Origin: Agrobacterium tumefaciens
GTDB taxonomy: Bacteria > Pseudomonadota > Alphaproteobacteria > Rhizobiales > Rhizobiaceae
Assembly: GCF_013318015.2 (NCBI RefSeq)
Contig: NZ_CP115841.1
Span: forward strand, 806,001-870,000
Reading direction: 5' to 3'
DNA length: 64,000 bases
Shown here: piece by piece, positions 56,177-64,000 of the stretch
How positions within the stretch are numbered: position 1 is the first letter of the stretch
How the letters are laid out: the number at the start of each line of letters is the position of its first letter
Program-made: the position numbers and the translations under genes
The notes under the pieces: model-generated
Database searches by the model: none
What the model was told of the DNA's origin: nothing
The model's input: the letters and a program-made list of their open reading frames with translations, nothing else

Positions 56177-57187
56177 ATGCTATCGACAGTCAAAACACCG
56201 AACCGGCCTCAGGAGGATGGCAAGATCAAGCCCTATGTGGTCGCAAACAACCTGTGCAAATATTATCCGATATCGGGTTTCGGCAATCGCGTGGTCAAAT
56301 CCGTCGACGATGTTTCGCTCACGATCGGCGAGGGTGAGGTTCTTGGTCTCGTTGGCGAATCCGGCTGCGGCAAAAGCACTGTCGCCGGGCTGATAACGCG
56401 GTTGACCAACGCGACGAAGGGCGAGGTCAGCATCGGAGACCACGATATTCTGCACATGCAGGGCGAGACGCTGCGGCGCATGCGCCGTGTCGTGCAACTG
56501 GTGTTCCAGGATCCCTATTCCGCGCTCGATCCGCGCATGCGCATAGGGCAAAGCATGGAAGCGCCGCTTGCCCAGAACGGCATCGGCACGCGCGAAGAAC
56601 GCATCGCGCGCGTGTTCAAGATGCTGGAGGAGGTCGGCCTCGATGCCTCCTATTATGACCGTTATCCGAGCCAGTGCTCCGGCGGGCAGTTGCAACGCGT
56701 GGTCATAGGACGCGCGCTTCTTCTCAATCCAAGTTTCCTTGTGTGCGACGAACCGACATCGGCGCTCGACGCCTCCATGCGCACGCAGATCCTGAACCTG
56801 CTGATGGACATGAAGCGTCGTCATGGTTTGACGGTGCTGATGATTTCCCATGACCTGCGCGTGGTGCGTTATCTCTGCGACCGTATCGCGGTGATGTATC
56901 TCGGGCGGATCGTTGAAATCGCCGACCGGGATGAGCTTTTCCGGGCGCCTAAGCATCCCTATACGAAGGCTCTTATTGCCTCGTCGATGCTTGATGAAAC
57001 CGGACTATATGCACCGGAAATGCTTCTGGATGGTGATCTGCCAAGCCCGCTCAATCCTCCAAGTGGCTGCAAGTTTCACACCCGCTGCAAATATGCGACG
57101 CAGATTTGCAGCGAACAGGAACCGCTTCTGGAAGATGTTGCCGGGGAGCATTTCGCTCGTTGCCATCACTGGCGCGAATGGGGCTGA
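56177..57187 (+). CDS. ABC transporter ATPase, DppF type
   Basis: A 336-residue partner ATPase. Walker A GESGCGKSTVAG (near 60-71), signature CSGGQLQRVVIGRAL (near 168-182), Walker B FLVCDEPTSALD (near 188-199), and a C-terminal CKFHTRCKYATQIC cysteine cluster (near 298-311). Pairs with the DppD-type ATPase. Confidence 0.94.
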   Translation: MLSTVKTPNRPQEDGKIKPYVVANNLCKYYPISGFGNRVVKSVDDVSLTIGEGEVLGLVGESGCGKSTVAGLITRLTNATKGEVSIGDHDILHMQGETLRRMRRVVQLVFQDPYSALDPRMRIGQSMEAPLAQNGIGTREERIARVFKMLEEVGLDASYYDRYPSQCSGGQLQRVVIGRALLLNPSFLVCDEPTSALDASMRTQILNLLMDMKRRHGLTVLMISHDLRVVRYLCDRIAVMYLGRIVEIADRDELFRAPKHPYTKALIASSMLDETGLYAPEMLLDGDLPSPLNPPSGCKFHTRCKYATQICSEQEPLLEDVAGEHFARCHHWREWG

Positions 57188-57426
57188 GGAGCAGCGCAGT
57201 TACAGTCTTCTGGTTCTGTAAAAACAGATGATTTGTGCGTTTGTGAATTAATATCGGAATTAAATTCCGAGTATAAAAACATAAAATGAATGATATTCAA
57301 GCGGATGTTCGTGGATCGTCCGAGGGATATTCTTATGTCTTTCGAGATCTATCTTATTAATATCTTAAATCTCGTGAGACGACTGAATTTTGAGCGTTGT
57401 CATCAAAAATAAAAGGGGAATATTCA

Positions 57427-58920
57427 ATGATAAAGCACGTACTTTTGGCGACAAGCGCCATTGTGTTTTCGTTTTCAGTTCAAACGGCCAAGGCCGATAC
57501 GATTACCTATGACGATTATACCGGCGTCAAGACCGGCTGGCAGATGGCTTCCGACGATGCCTATCTCGGTTCGCGCGCAGGGTGTTTCGAAAGCATGGTC
57601 CGCGTCGGCTATGACACCGCACTGGAGCCGGGCTTGGCCGAATCCTGGACACAAACCTCACCGAAGGTTTGGGAGTTCAAGTTGCGCAAGGGCGTGAAGT
57701 TCCAGAACGGCGAGCCGCTTAATGCAAAAGCCGCGGTCAATGCGCTCACCAATCTTCTGAAAGCGCCCGTTCCGGCCCGGGCCTTTTCGCCTAAGCTGGT
57801 CGCTGCCGTCGAGGTTGGTGGCGACGATATCGTGAAGATCACGACCATCGAGCCATCGGTGCTGCTGCCGGCGCAAATGGCAAGCCCGGCGACTTCGATC
57901 CTCGCGCCATCCGCCTATAAGGACGGCAAGGTCGATCCGATCGGAACCTGCACCGGACCGTTCAAGATCACCAAGGTCGATGCCAGCCAATATATGGAAC
58001 TGACGGCGAACCATGACTATTGGAACGGTATGCCGAAGCTCTCGGGCGGCCGTGTGAACTTTATTCCGGATGCCGATACCCGCGCCACCCAGATAAGAAG
58101 CGGTGAAGTGCAAATTTCGCGCGTGATTCCACCTTGGGCGGTAAAGACCATTGTAGCCACGAAGGGTGTCAAGGTTGCGCCAATTACCGTGCCCCGGATT
58201 ACGGAAATGCTGCTCAATAATTCGAAGCCGCCGTTTAAGGACATCAAGGTTCGGCAGGCGATCCGGGCCGCCATCGACACCGCCGGTATTGCCGACAGCA
58301 TCTATGAAGGCATGGTAAAGCCCGCAACGATGCCCTTCGCACCGGGAGAGCCGTGGGCGCCGCAAAACGTCACGCCCGCTTATGACATAGAGAAGGCAAA
58401 GGCTCTGCTGAAAGAGGCGGGCATTGCCCCCGGCAGCCTGAAGCTGACACTTCTGGCCTATACTGAAAGAACCGAACTCAAGGATGTTGCCGCCGTTATT
58501 CAGGCCCAATTGCAGGAAATCGGCATCAAGGTCGATGTTCGCGTTGCTGATTACACTGCGATCGAGCCCGATCTCCTGTCCGGCAATTTCGACATGGTCC
58601 TTCTGTCACGCGGTTATGCCACCGATGTTGCAGAACCGATCGGGTTCCTCAACGCCGACTATACCTGCGGAGGCGGCTACAACATCTCGCATTATTGCAG
58701 TGAGGAGACGGACAAGCTGATCAAATCTGCCTATATGGCGGCTGAGCCGGCAAAACGTTACGCCATCTATGCCGAGGCGGCGAAGCGGATTTACGACGAA
58801 GCCGTCACCGTCTACCTCGTCCATGAGACCGCTTTCGATGCCTATTCGGACAAGGTCGAAAACTTCAAGCCGCATCCGATCAACTACTTTATCATGACCA
58901 AGGATCTGGCAGTGAAATAG
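57427..58920 (+). CDS. Extracellular solute-binding protein, family 5
   Basis: A 497-residue periplasmic binding protein with signal peptide MIKHVLLATSAIVFSFSVQT (cleavage near residue 26, after AKA). The SBP_bac_5 core includes LAESWTQTSPKVWEFKLRKG (about 70-89) and the GTCTGPFKITK segment. It most likely binds a peptide or a nickel/copper chelate; the nearby copper genes make a metal-linked ligand worth considering, but nothing in the sequence shows it. Separated from the ATPase genes by 239 bp of AT-rich DNA, so it may have a stronger promoter of its own. ATG 57427 has AAAGGGGA 7 bp upstream. Confidence 0.93.
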   Translation: MIKHVLLATSAIVFSFSVQTAKADTITYDDYTGVKTGWQMASDDAYLGSRAGCFESMVRVGYDTALEPGLAESWTQTSPKVWEFKLRKGVKFQNGEPLNAKAAVNALTNLLKAPVPARAFSPKLVAAVEVGGDDIVKITTIEPSVLLPAQMASPATSILAPSAYKDGKVDPIGTCTGPFKITKVDASQYMELTANHDYWNGMPKLSGGRVNFIPDADTRATQIRSGEVQISRVIPPWAVKTIVATKGVKVAPITVPRITEMLLNNSKPPFKDIKVRQAIRAAIDTAGIADSIYEGMVKPATMPFAPGEPWAPQNVTPAYDIEKAKALLKEAGIAPGSLKLTLLAYTERTELKDVAAVIQAQLQEIGIKVDVRVADYTAIEPDLLSGNFDMVLLSRGYATDVAEPIGFLNADYTCGGGYNISHYCSEETDKLIKSAYMAAEPAKRYAIYAEAAKRIYDEAVTVYLVHETAFDAYSDKVENFKPHPINYFIMTKDLAVK

Positions 58921-58949
58921 GCCAATGTGACATTGCTGACGAGATATGG

Positions 58950-58973
58950 CCCGGCTCGAAAGAGCCGGGTTTT
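58950..58973 (+). terminator. Terminator after the ABC transporter operon
   Basis: A perfect 8-bp stem (CCCGGCTC / GAGCCGGG) closed by the stable GAAA loop, followed by four T residues. Confidence 0.88.
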
Positions 58974-59311
58974 GCCTGTTGACAGGCCATCGCCCACACT
59001 CAACGTCATCCTCGTCCTGAGGATCTTTCCACCTATCGTAAAATCAATAGGTATCAGATGCCCGGACAGGCCCGAGCATGATGAAGGACAGGTTTTCAGA
59101 CCTTGTCAGCCGTTGAAAATATGAATTTCAGGAACCGGGAAAACCTCCACTGTCATCCCCGGTCGAAAGGGAGAGTCACTTGCCGCGGGAGGTATGGAGA
59201 AGGACGAACGTTGGTATCGTCCAGCGGCTGTCACGCAAGCTCGGCGTGAAGCGGGGGCAGGCAGGTCGATCCGGCGGCAGGGATGAAGGCCGCCGCCGGC
59301 ATCTCGTCAAA
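58974..59311. other. Intergenic region without a gene
   Basis: 338 bp. A small palindrome ATCCTC-N5-GAGGAT lies at 59008-59024, of the kind seen in short rhizobial intergenic repeats. No convincing coding frame on either strand. Confidence 0.5.
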
Positions 59312-59566
59312 TCAGGCGCGCGCTTCCGGCGTATAGCCTGCAGCGGTGATGATTTCAGCAATACGTGCCGCGTCGGAGACGCCGCCAACCACAACCGTGC
59401 GGCTTGCCGGATCAGCATGAACGGCGGCGCCGGGAACGGTCTTTTCGATAGCGCCCTTGATCACACCGGCGCAGTGACCGCAGGTCATGTCTTCAACGTG
59501 GAAAGAAAGGTCGGCATCAACAGGTGCGGCAGCGGTTTCGGGGTGATGCTGGTGGGCGGTGCACAT
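59312..59566 (-). CDS. copZ: Copper chaperone CopZ-like
   Basis: An 84-residue heavy-metal-associated protein. A histidine-containing N-terminal tail (MCTAHQHHPE) precedes an HMA domain with MTCGHCAGVI near residues 28-37 that binds Cu(I). It hands copper to CopA and CueR. It sits about 8 kb from copA on the opposite strand but has its own CueR-type promoter (59604-59634). Confidence 0.92.
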   Translation of the reverse strand: MCTAHQHHPETAAAPVDADLSFHVEDMTCGHCAGVIKGAIEKTVPGAAVHADPASRTVVVGGVSDAARIAEIITAAGYTPEARA

Positions 59567-59603
59567 AGGCGGTTCTCCTTGGGTTGGAACTTGTAACAGC
59601 AGG

Positions 59604-59634
59604 AGCCTGGACTATTCCAACGTGGGAAGGTCAA
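59604..59634 (-). promoter_or_regulatory. CueR-type promoter of copZ
   Basis: Read on the minus strand: TTGACC (59634-59629), a 19-bp spacer containing TTCCCACGTTGGAA, then CAGGCT as -10 (59609-59604). The same -35, spacer length and dyad type as at the copA promoter. Confidence 0.8.
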
Positions 59635-59673
59635 GCGCTTTATTAAGGCAGCCAAAATAAGCGCACCGGCATT

Positions 59674-61131
59674 TTAGTTGCGCCAGAAAATCGGCATCAG
59701 CAGCACGAGAACGGTGAGGATTTCCAGACGTCCAAGCAACATCAGGACAGACAGGAGATAGAGCGCCGGATCGCTGATCGTGGAGAAATTGCCGACAGGC
59801 CCGATGATCGGGCCGATGCCGGGGCCGACATTGGCAAGTGCGGTCGCAACGCCCGAGGTCGCAGTCAGGAAATCGTAACCCATCAGGCTCATGGCGAGGC
59901 TGCCGGCGATCCAGAGCGCGATGAAACAGCTGACGAAAAGGAAGATCGTCCGGATCGTGTCGGGATCGACCACCTGCTGGCCGTAACGGACCGAATAAAC
60001 CGCGTTCGGATAGATCAGCTTTTTGAGGCCTGCCCGAACGACATTGAACATGATCAGAAAACGATAGGCCTTGATACCACCCGCCGTCGAGCCGGAGCAG
60101 CCGCCCATGAAGGTTGCGAAAAATGCAACGACGACAACGAACGGACCCCACAGCGTGTAGTCGTCGCTCGCAAAGCCACCGGTCGAGAGGATTGATGTCA
60201 TGTTGAAGAAGGAGTGGCTGAGCGCAGTATCCAGCGGTACGCCGTTTCTAAGGTGGTGATAAACGCCGACTGCGATGGAAATCGCGCAGAGATAGCCAAG
60301 GAAGACCGCTATCTGCGGGTCGCGCAGCGTCTCCAACCTGCGGCGCACCGCAAGCAGGATCATCACCGAGAAGGGCAGGCTGCCGAAGATCAGGAAGATG
60401 GTGGCAATCCAAAGCAGCGCCGTGTTGTTGAAATAGGCAAACGAGGCGTCGTGGGTGGAAAAACCGCCGGTCGCAACCGTCGACATGGCATGGTTGAGGG
60501 CATCGAAATGCGACATGCCAGCAAAATCGAAAGCCACCGTGCAGGCGATGGTCATGATGATGTAGATCGCCACGAAAGCGCGGGTGAAGCTTGCCAGCCG
60601 CGCGAAGGGCCGGTCATTGCCGGTGTCGGATGATTCCATGCGGAAGAAGGTCATGCCGCCAACGCGCAAGAGCGGCAGGATGAAGAGGCCAAGCGCGACA
60701 ATACCGATGCCGCCGAGCCAACAGAGCAACGACCGCCACAGAAGAATGCCCTGCGGCGCATTATCGAGGCCGGATATGGCGGTCGATCCCGTCGTCGTGA
60801 TGGCCGAGACCGATTCGAAAAGGGCCTGACCGGGCGTCAGGTCAAGCTCGGACAGATAGAGCGGAACCGCTCCGACAATGGAAAATACAAGCCAGAGCAC
60901 GTTGACGAGCAGGAAGCCGAAGCGTTTGTTGAAGGACGCGATCGGTGCGCGCGTGGCCAGCGCACAGGCAAGCGCAAAGCCGCCGCACATGAAGCCTGAA
61001 AGCGCAAACACCGTCCAGTCGTCATTGCCGTAATAAAGGTCCGTCAGCGCGGGCAGGAACATGGCCGTCGCGAGATAGAGCCCGAAGATGGACGCCACAT
61101 ATATGACCGAGCGCAGAAGATTGCTGTTCAA
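59674..61131 (-). CDS. trkH: TrkH family potassium uptake protein
   Basis: A 485-residue K+ channel-like subunit that works with a TrkA gating ring. Four membrane-pore-membrane repeats are visible by their filter glycines: SAITTTGSTAI (near 110), MSTVATGGFSTHD (near 222), MTSILSTGGFAS (near 317) and TALANVGPGIG (near 433). The start is ATG 61131 (MNSNLLRSVIYV). No trkA lies nearby, as is common. Divergent from the ammonia-lyase gene across 79 bp. Confidence 0.94.
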   Translation of the reverse strand: MNSNLLRSVIYVASIFGLYLATAMFLPALTDLYYGNDDWTVFALSGFMCGGFALACALATRAPIASFNKRFGFLLVNVLWLVFSIVGAVPLYLSELDLTPGQALFESVSAITTTGSTAISGLDNAPQGILLWRSLLCWLGGIGIVALGLFILPLLRVGGMTFFRMESSDTGNDRPFARLASFTRAFVAIYIIMTIACTVAFDFAGMSHFDALNHAMSTVATGGFSTHDASFAYFNNTALLWIATIFLIFGSLPFSVMILLAVRRRLETLRDPQIAVFLGYLCAISIAVGVYHHLRNGVPLDTALSHSFFNMTSILSTGGFASDDYTLWGPFVVVVAFFATFMGGCSGSTAGGIKAYRFLIMFNVVRAGLKKLIYPNAVYSVRYGQQVVDPDTIRTIFLFVSCFIALWIAGSLAMSLMGYDFLTATSGVATALANVGPGIGPIIGPVGNFSTISDPALYLLSVLMLLGRLEILTVLVLLMPIFWRN

Positions 61132-61210
61132 GAAATGAAACCCAGGGTTCGTGGCAGCGTGAAATGAGTCTTTGTCTCTGACGCCTTCCTATGGCATAGC
61201 GGGTGCCATT

Positions 61211-62485
61211 ATGAATTTCAATGGATTGACAATCGTGGACAAGCAGCTTGTGGAGGCAGCGCGGCGGGAAGTGCGGGAGATATTCCCGGAAACGCCGTTG
61301 CAGTTGAATGAACATCTCAGCCGTCGGTATGGCGCGTCGATTTGGCTGAAGCGTGAGGATCTGTCTCCGGTTCGTTCCTACAAGATTAGAGGCGCATTCA
61401 ACTTTCTCCGCAAGGCTGTTGCGAAGGCTGGCAAGGACAAGGTTTTCGTCTGTGCTTCGGCCGGCAACCATGCGCAGGGCTTTGCTTTCGCCTGCCGCCA
61501 TTTCGGCGTTCACGGTGTTGTTTTCATGCCGGTGACCACGCCGCAGCAGAAGATCGACAAGACCCGTATCTTCGGTGGTGAATTCATCAGCATCCGTCTG
61601 GTGGGCGATATTTTCGACCAATGTTACGCCGCCGCGCGCAAATACGTCGAAGACAATGACGCCTACATGGTGCCGCCCTTCGACCATCAGGATATCATCG
61701 AAGGCCAGGCGACGGTTGCTGCCGAAATCATGGACCAGCTTCCCGAAGGCACCAAACCGGATATGGTTGTCATGCCGGTTGGCGGCGGCGGGCTTTCGGC
61801 AGGCCTTACCGGCTTTCTGGCGGGCACCGTTGAAAAGGGCAACTTCGTGTTCTGCGAGCCGGAAGGCGCGCCGAGCCTGAAAAGGAGCCTCGAGCGCGGC
61901 GAAGCGGTAACGCTCCCCAAGGTCGACAATTTCGTCGACGGCGCCGCTGTTGCCCGCATCGGCGATCTCAACTTTCAGGCGCTGAAGGATTTTCCGGCCG
62001 AGCAGGTTTTGCTCATCCCCGAAAACGCCATCTGCGTGACCATCATCGAGATGCTGAACCTCGAAGGCGTGGTGCTGGAGCCAGCGGGTGCGCTGTCCAT
62101 TGCCGCGCTGGAGAAGCTCGGCCGCGAGAAACTGGAAGGCAAGACGGTTATCGTCGTCGTCTCCGGCGGCAATTTCGATTTCGAGCGCCTGCCTGATGTC
62201 AAGGAACGCGCCATGCGTTACACCGGCGTGAAGAAATACTTCATTCTGCGCCTGCCGCAGCGCCCCGGCGCGCTGCGCGATTTCCTCAATCTGCTTGGCC
62301 CGGACGACGATATCGCCCGTTTCGAGTATCTGAAGAAATCGGCCCGCAATTTCGGTTCGATCCTGATCGGCATCGAAACCAACGCGCAGGAAAACTTCGC
62401 AGGGCTTCTGGAGCGCTTCGAGGCTGCGGGCCTCGGCTATGAGGATATTACCGAAAACGAGATCCTGTCGAACCTGATCATCTGA
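61211..62485 (+). CDS. ilvA: Threonine ammonia-lyase
   Basis: A 424-residue PLP enzyme that converts threonine to 2-oxobutanoate, the first step to isoleucine. The PLP lysine is K58 in SYKIRGAFN. The glycine-rich PLP phosphate site VGGGGLSAGL is near residue 188. A single C-terminal ACT-like regulatory domain (about 335-424; KYFILRLPQRPGALRDFL) fits this shorter class. ATG 61211 (MNFNGLTIVDKQL) is preferred to upstream codons lying in the trkH promoter. Confidence 0.93.
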   Translation: MNFNGLTIVDKQLVEAARREVREIFPETPLQLNEHLSRRYGASIWLKREDLSPVRSYKIRGAFNFLRKAVAKAGKDKVFVCASAGNHAQGFAFACRHFGVHGVVFMPVTTPQQKIDKTRIFGGEFISIRLVGDIFDQCYAAARKYVEDNDAYMVPPFDHQDIIEGQATVAAEIMDQLPEGTKPDMVVMPVGGGGLSAGLTGFLAGTVEKGNFVFCEPEGAPSLKRSLERGEAVTLPKVDNFVDGAAVARIGDLNFQALKDFPAEQVLLIPENAICVTIIEMLNLEGVVLEPAGALSIAALEKLGREKLEGKTVIVVVSGGNFDFERLPDVKERAMRYTGVKKYFILRLPQRPGALRDFLNLLGPDDDIARFEYLKKSARNFGSILIGIETNAQENFAGLLERFEAAGLGYEDITENEILSNLII

Positions 62486-62560
62486 TCGGGATAAGAGCGA
62501 CGGGAAGGGCGGAGCATATCCGCCCTTCGAAATGCGAGACAGATTAAGGGAGTGAAAGCC

Positions 62561-62869
62561 ATGGCATCGTTTTTTTCCAAAATCCTTTCGGCCTTCGGCT
62601 CCGGCCAGTCCGCGGATGCGCCGCAGAAGGCAGCGCAGTCGGAACCGCATGTGCATGGAGACTATCTGATCTATGCGACGCCGCTGAAGGAAGGCGGCCA
62701 GGTCCGTTTGGCGGGCCGCATCGAGAAAAAGGACGGCGAGGAAACGTTCGTGCATGAATTCGTGCGCGCCGATGTCTTCACCAGCATGGACGATGCGGTT
62801 GAGTTCACCATCCGCAAGGCAAAGCTGATCATCGACCAGAACGGTGCATCGCTCTTCCCAGGAAAATGA
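62561..62869 (+). CDS. HlyU family protein
   Basis: A 102-residue protein with the HlyU pattern (YLIYATPLKEGGQVRLAGRI, about 31-50, then EFVRADVFTSMDDA). Despite the name of the Vibrio regulator, rhizobial members are uncharacterised. ATG 62561 (MASFFSKILSAFG) has AAGGGAG 15 bp before; a GTG nine bases earlier is an alternative start. Follows ilvA after 75 bp. Confidence 0.85.
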   Translation: MASFFSKILSAFGSGQSADAPQKAAQSEPHVHGDYLIYATPLKEGGQVRLAGRIEKKDGEETFVHEFVRADVFTSMDDAVEFTIRKAKLIIDQNGASLFPGK

Positions 62870-62980
62870 TGGCGGTTTCTTCTGCTGGACATTAAGATTC
62901 CGTTGGTTGCTTCGGCCTATCGTCTTCAGAGGGCATGAAGTCGCGCCGATGAACCGGCGCGATGTGGATCGATAGGGCGT

Positions 62981-64000
62981 ATGCCGATGCAATGGGCAAA
63001 TTTGGCCCTCTTCGTGGCGGAAGCCATCGTCTATTTTTCGGTAATGACGGCATTCCTTCATTACCGGCATATTCTCGGCATCGGTGTTTTTCTCACCGCG
63101 CTGGGCGTCATGCATTTCCTGGAAACCTACCTGGCGGCGGTCTTTTACGTCGAGCTGCCATTTGGCGTGGTATCACCCGGCTCCTCGATCCTTTTTGCCG
63201 GCAAACTGATGATGATCCTCATGCTCTATATGCGCGAGGATGCGGCAGTCGTCCGCCAGCCGATCTACGGCCTGTTTCTCGGCAATATACTCACCATCAT
63301 CATGGTGCAGATCATCCGCTTCCATCCGACGGTGGCAATTGTCCCCGGACAGTCGGTAGATACCGGATTTCTGGATGAGATGGGCGTGCTGATGGTCTGG
63401 GGAACCAGCCTGCTTTATATCGACGCCATCGCCATCATCCTGTTTTACGAAAAGCTGGGACGCTATTTGCAGCGCCATATTGTCCTGCGCTTCGCAATCT
63501 GTGGCGTGGTGATTTTGAGCCTGGATCAGGCAGGCTTTTACGCGGCGTTGCGATATATGCTGAACGCGCCGGTCGATGTCTTTTACGATGGCTGGAAAGC
63601 GAAGATGGTGGCCGTTGCCATCTATGCTCTGCTCTTTGCCATTTATCTGAAGCTGACGGCGGCGAAAGGCCGCTTCCTGACGCGCCGCAGCGTTGCCGAT
63701 GTCTTCAACGACCTCACCTTCAGGGAACGCTACGAGGAGCTTCTGTCCCGGTCTGGCCGCGACATGCTGACCGGTGTGCCTGACCGCGCCCGCATGGAAC
63801 TCGATGCGCCGTCCGTCGTCGTGGAATGTCTGGAAAAGAAACGTCCCGTCAGCGTGCTGATCGTCGATATCGATCACTTCAAGACCGTCAACGACACCTT
63901 TGGGCACTTGCAGGGCGATGAGATGTTGCGGGAATTCGCCGCCGTTCTGAAACGCATCGTGCAACCGCACGGCCATCTCTACCGGTTCGGCGGCGAGGAG
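62981..64000 (+). CDS. Membrane-anchored GGDEF protein, N-terminal part (cut by window edge)
   Basis: The first 340 codons are visible. Six or more hydrophobic segments (about 5-235) form a membrane sensor part. The diguanylate cyclase domain begins near residue 265 (RDMLTGVPDRARME), with VLIVDIDHFKTVNDTFGH near 288-305. The visible sequence stops within the active-site loop at GGEE, where GGDEF or GGEEF is expected. ATG 62981 (MPMQWANLALFV) is chosen as start. Confidence 0.9.
   Translation, partial: MPMQWANLALFVAEAIVYFSVMTAFLHYRHILGIGVFLTALGVMHFLETYLAAVFYVELPFGVVSPGSSILFAGKLMMILMLYMREDAAVVRQPIYGLFLGNILTIIMVQIIRFHPTVAIVPGQSVDTGFLDEMGVLMVWGTSLLYIDAIAIILFYEKLGRYLQRHIVLRFAICGVVILSLDQAGFYAALRYMLNAPVDVFYDGWKAKMVAVAIYALLFAIYLKLTAAKGRFLTRRSVADVFNDLTFRERYEELLSRSGRDMLTGVPDRARMELDAPSVVVECLEKKRPVSVLIVDIDHFKTVNDTFGHLQGDEMLREFAAVLKRIVQPHGHLYRFGGEE

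Noticed and set aside
61022..63115. Antisense open frame across ilvA and the HlyU gene
   Set aside because: Covers two real genes and starts inside trkH; no domain.
1..64000. CRISPR array
   Set aside because: No regularly spaced direct repeats of suitable size were seen; the 23-bp period repeats at 34995-35070 and 37532-37584 are IS21 termini.

Overview
The window looks like chromosomal DNA of an Agrobacterium-type member of the Rhizobiaceae. The evidence is the high-GC alphaproteobacterial housekeeping set (aspS, parC, bpt, hemB, glyA-nrdR-ribD-ribE, ribH-nusB, a K+-independent hppA, bamE, plsX-fabH-ihfA) and the LdtR/L,D-transpeptidase pair typical of Rhizobiales. The genus call is inferred from gene content and order; no database was searched.

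Bases 1-31789 are ordinary chromosome: a truncated MFS gene, aspS, creD, a SulP transporter, a secreted protein, parC, a Doc/AbrB toxin-antitoxin pair, bpt, an RDD protein, hemB, ldtR and its likely target ldtP, one-carbon and riboflavin genes, nusB, hppA, bamE, then a lipid-synthesis run ending in ihfA, a MerR regulator and an SNase-fold protein. ribD carries an in-frame 177-bp palindromic element that adds 59 codons inside the protein.

Bases 32019-48761 form an integrated element between an intact tRNA-Leu(UAA) and an 18-bp direct repeat of the tRNA 3' end. It encodes a tyrosine integrase, an AlpA-type regulator, a primase-like protein, a DUF3987 protein, a small terminase subunit, a serine recombinase, an HK97-type prohead protease and many tiny tightly overlapping genes. 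I see no large terminase, portal, major capsid or tail gene. This is the profile of a phage satellite rather than a complete prophage. Next to the tRNA, on the opposite strand, sits a two-gene cargo (DUF5343 plus a DUF4145/HEPN-like protein) that is a candidate anti-phage module. An IS21-family element (34976-37602, 7-bp target duplication) has interrupted one satellite gene. A candidate replication origin with iterons lies at 43253-43457, and a structured candidate RNA at 34577-34696.

From 48762 onward there is a copper-efflux operon (copA, an iron-sulfur flavoreductase, cueR/hmrR) with a CueR-type promoter, and a dipeptide/nickel-type ABC transporter (dppBCDF plus binding protein). A separate copZ has its own CueR-type promoter. 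Then come trkH, a threonine ammonia-lyase, a HlyU-family protein and a membrane-anchored GGDEF protein cut off by the window end.
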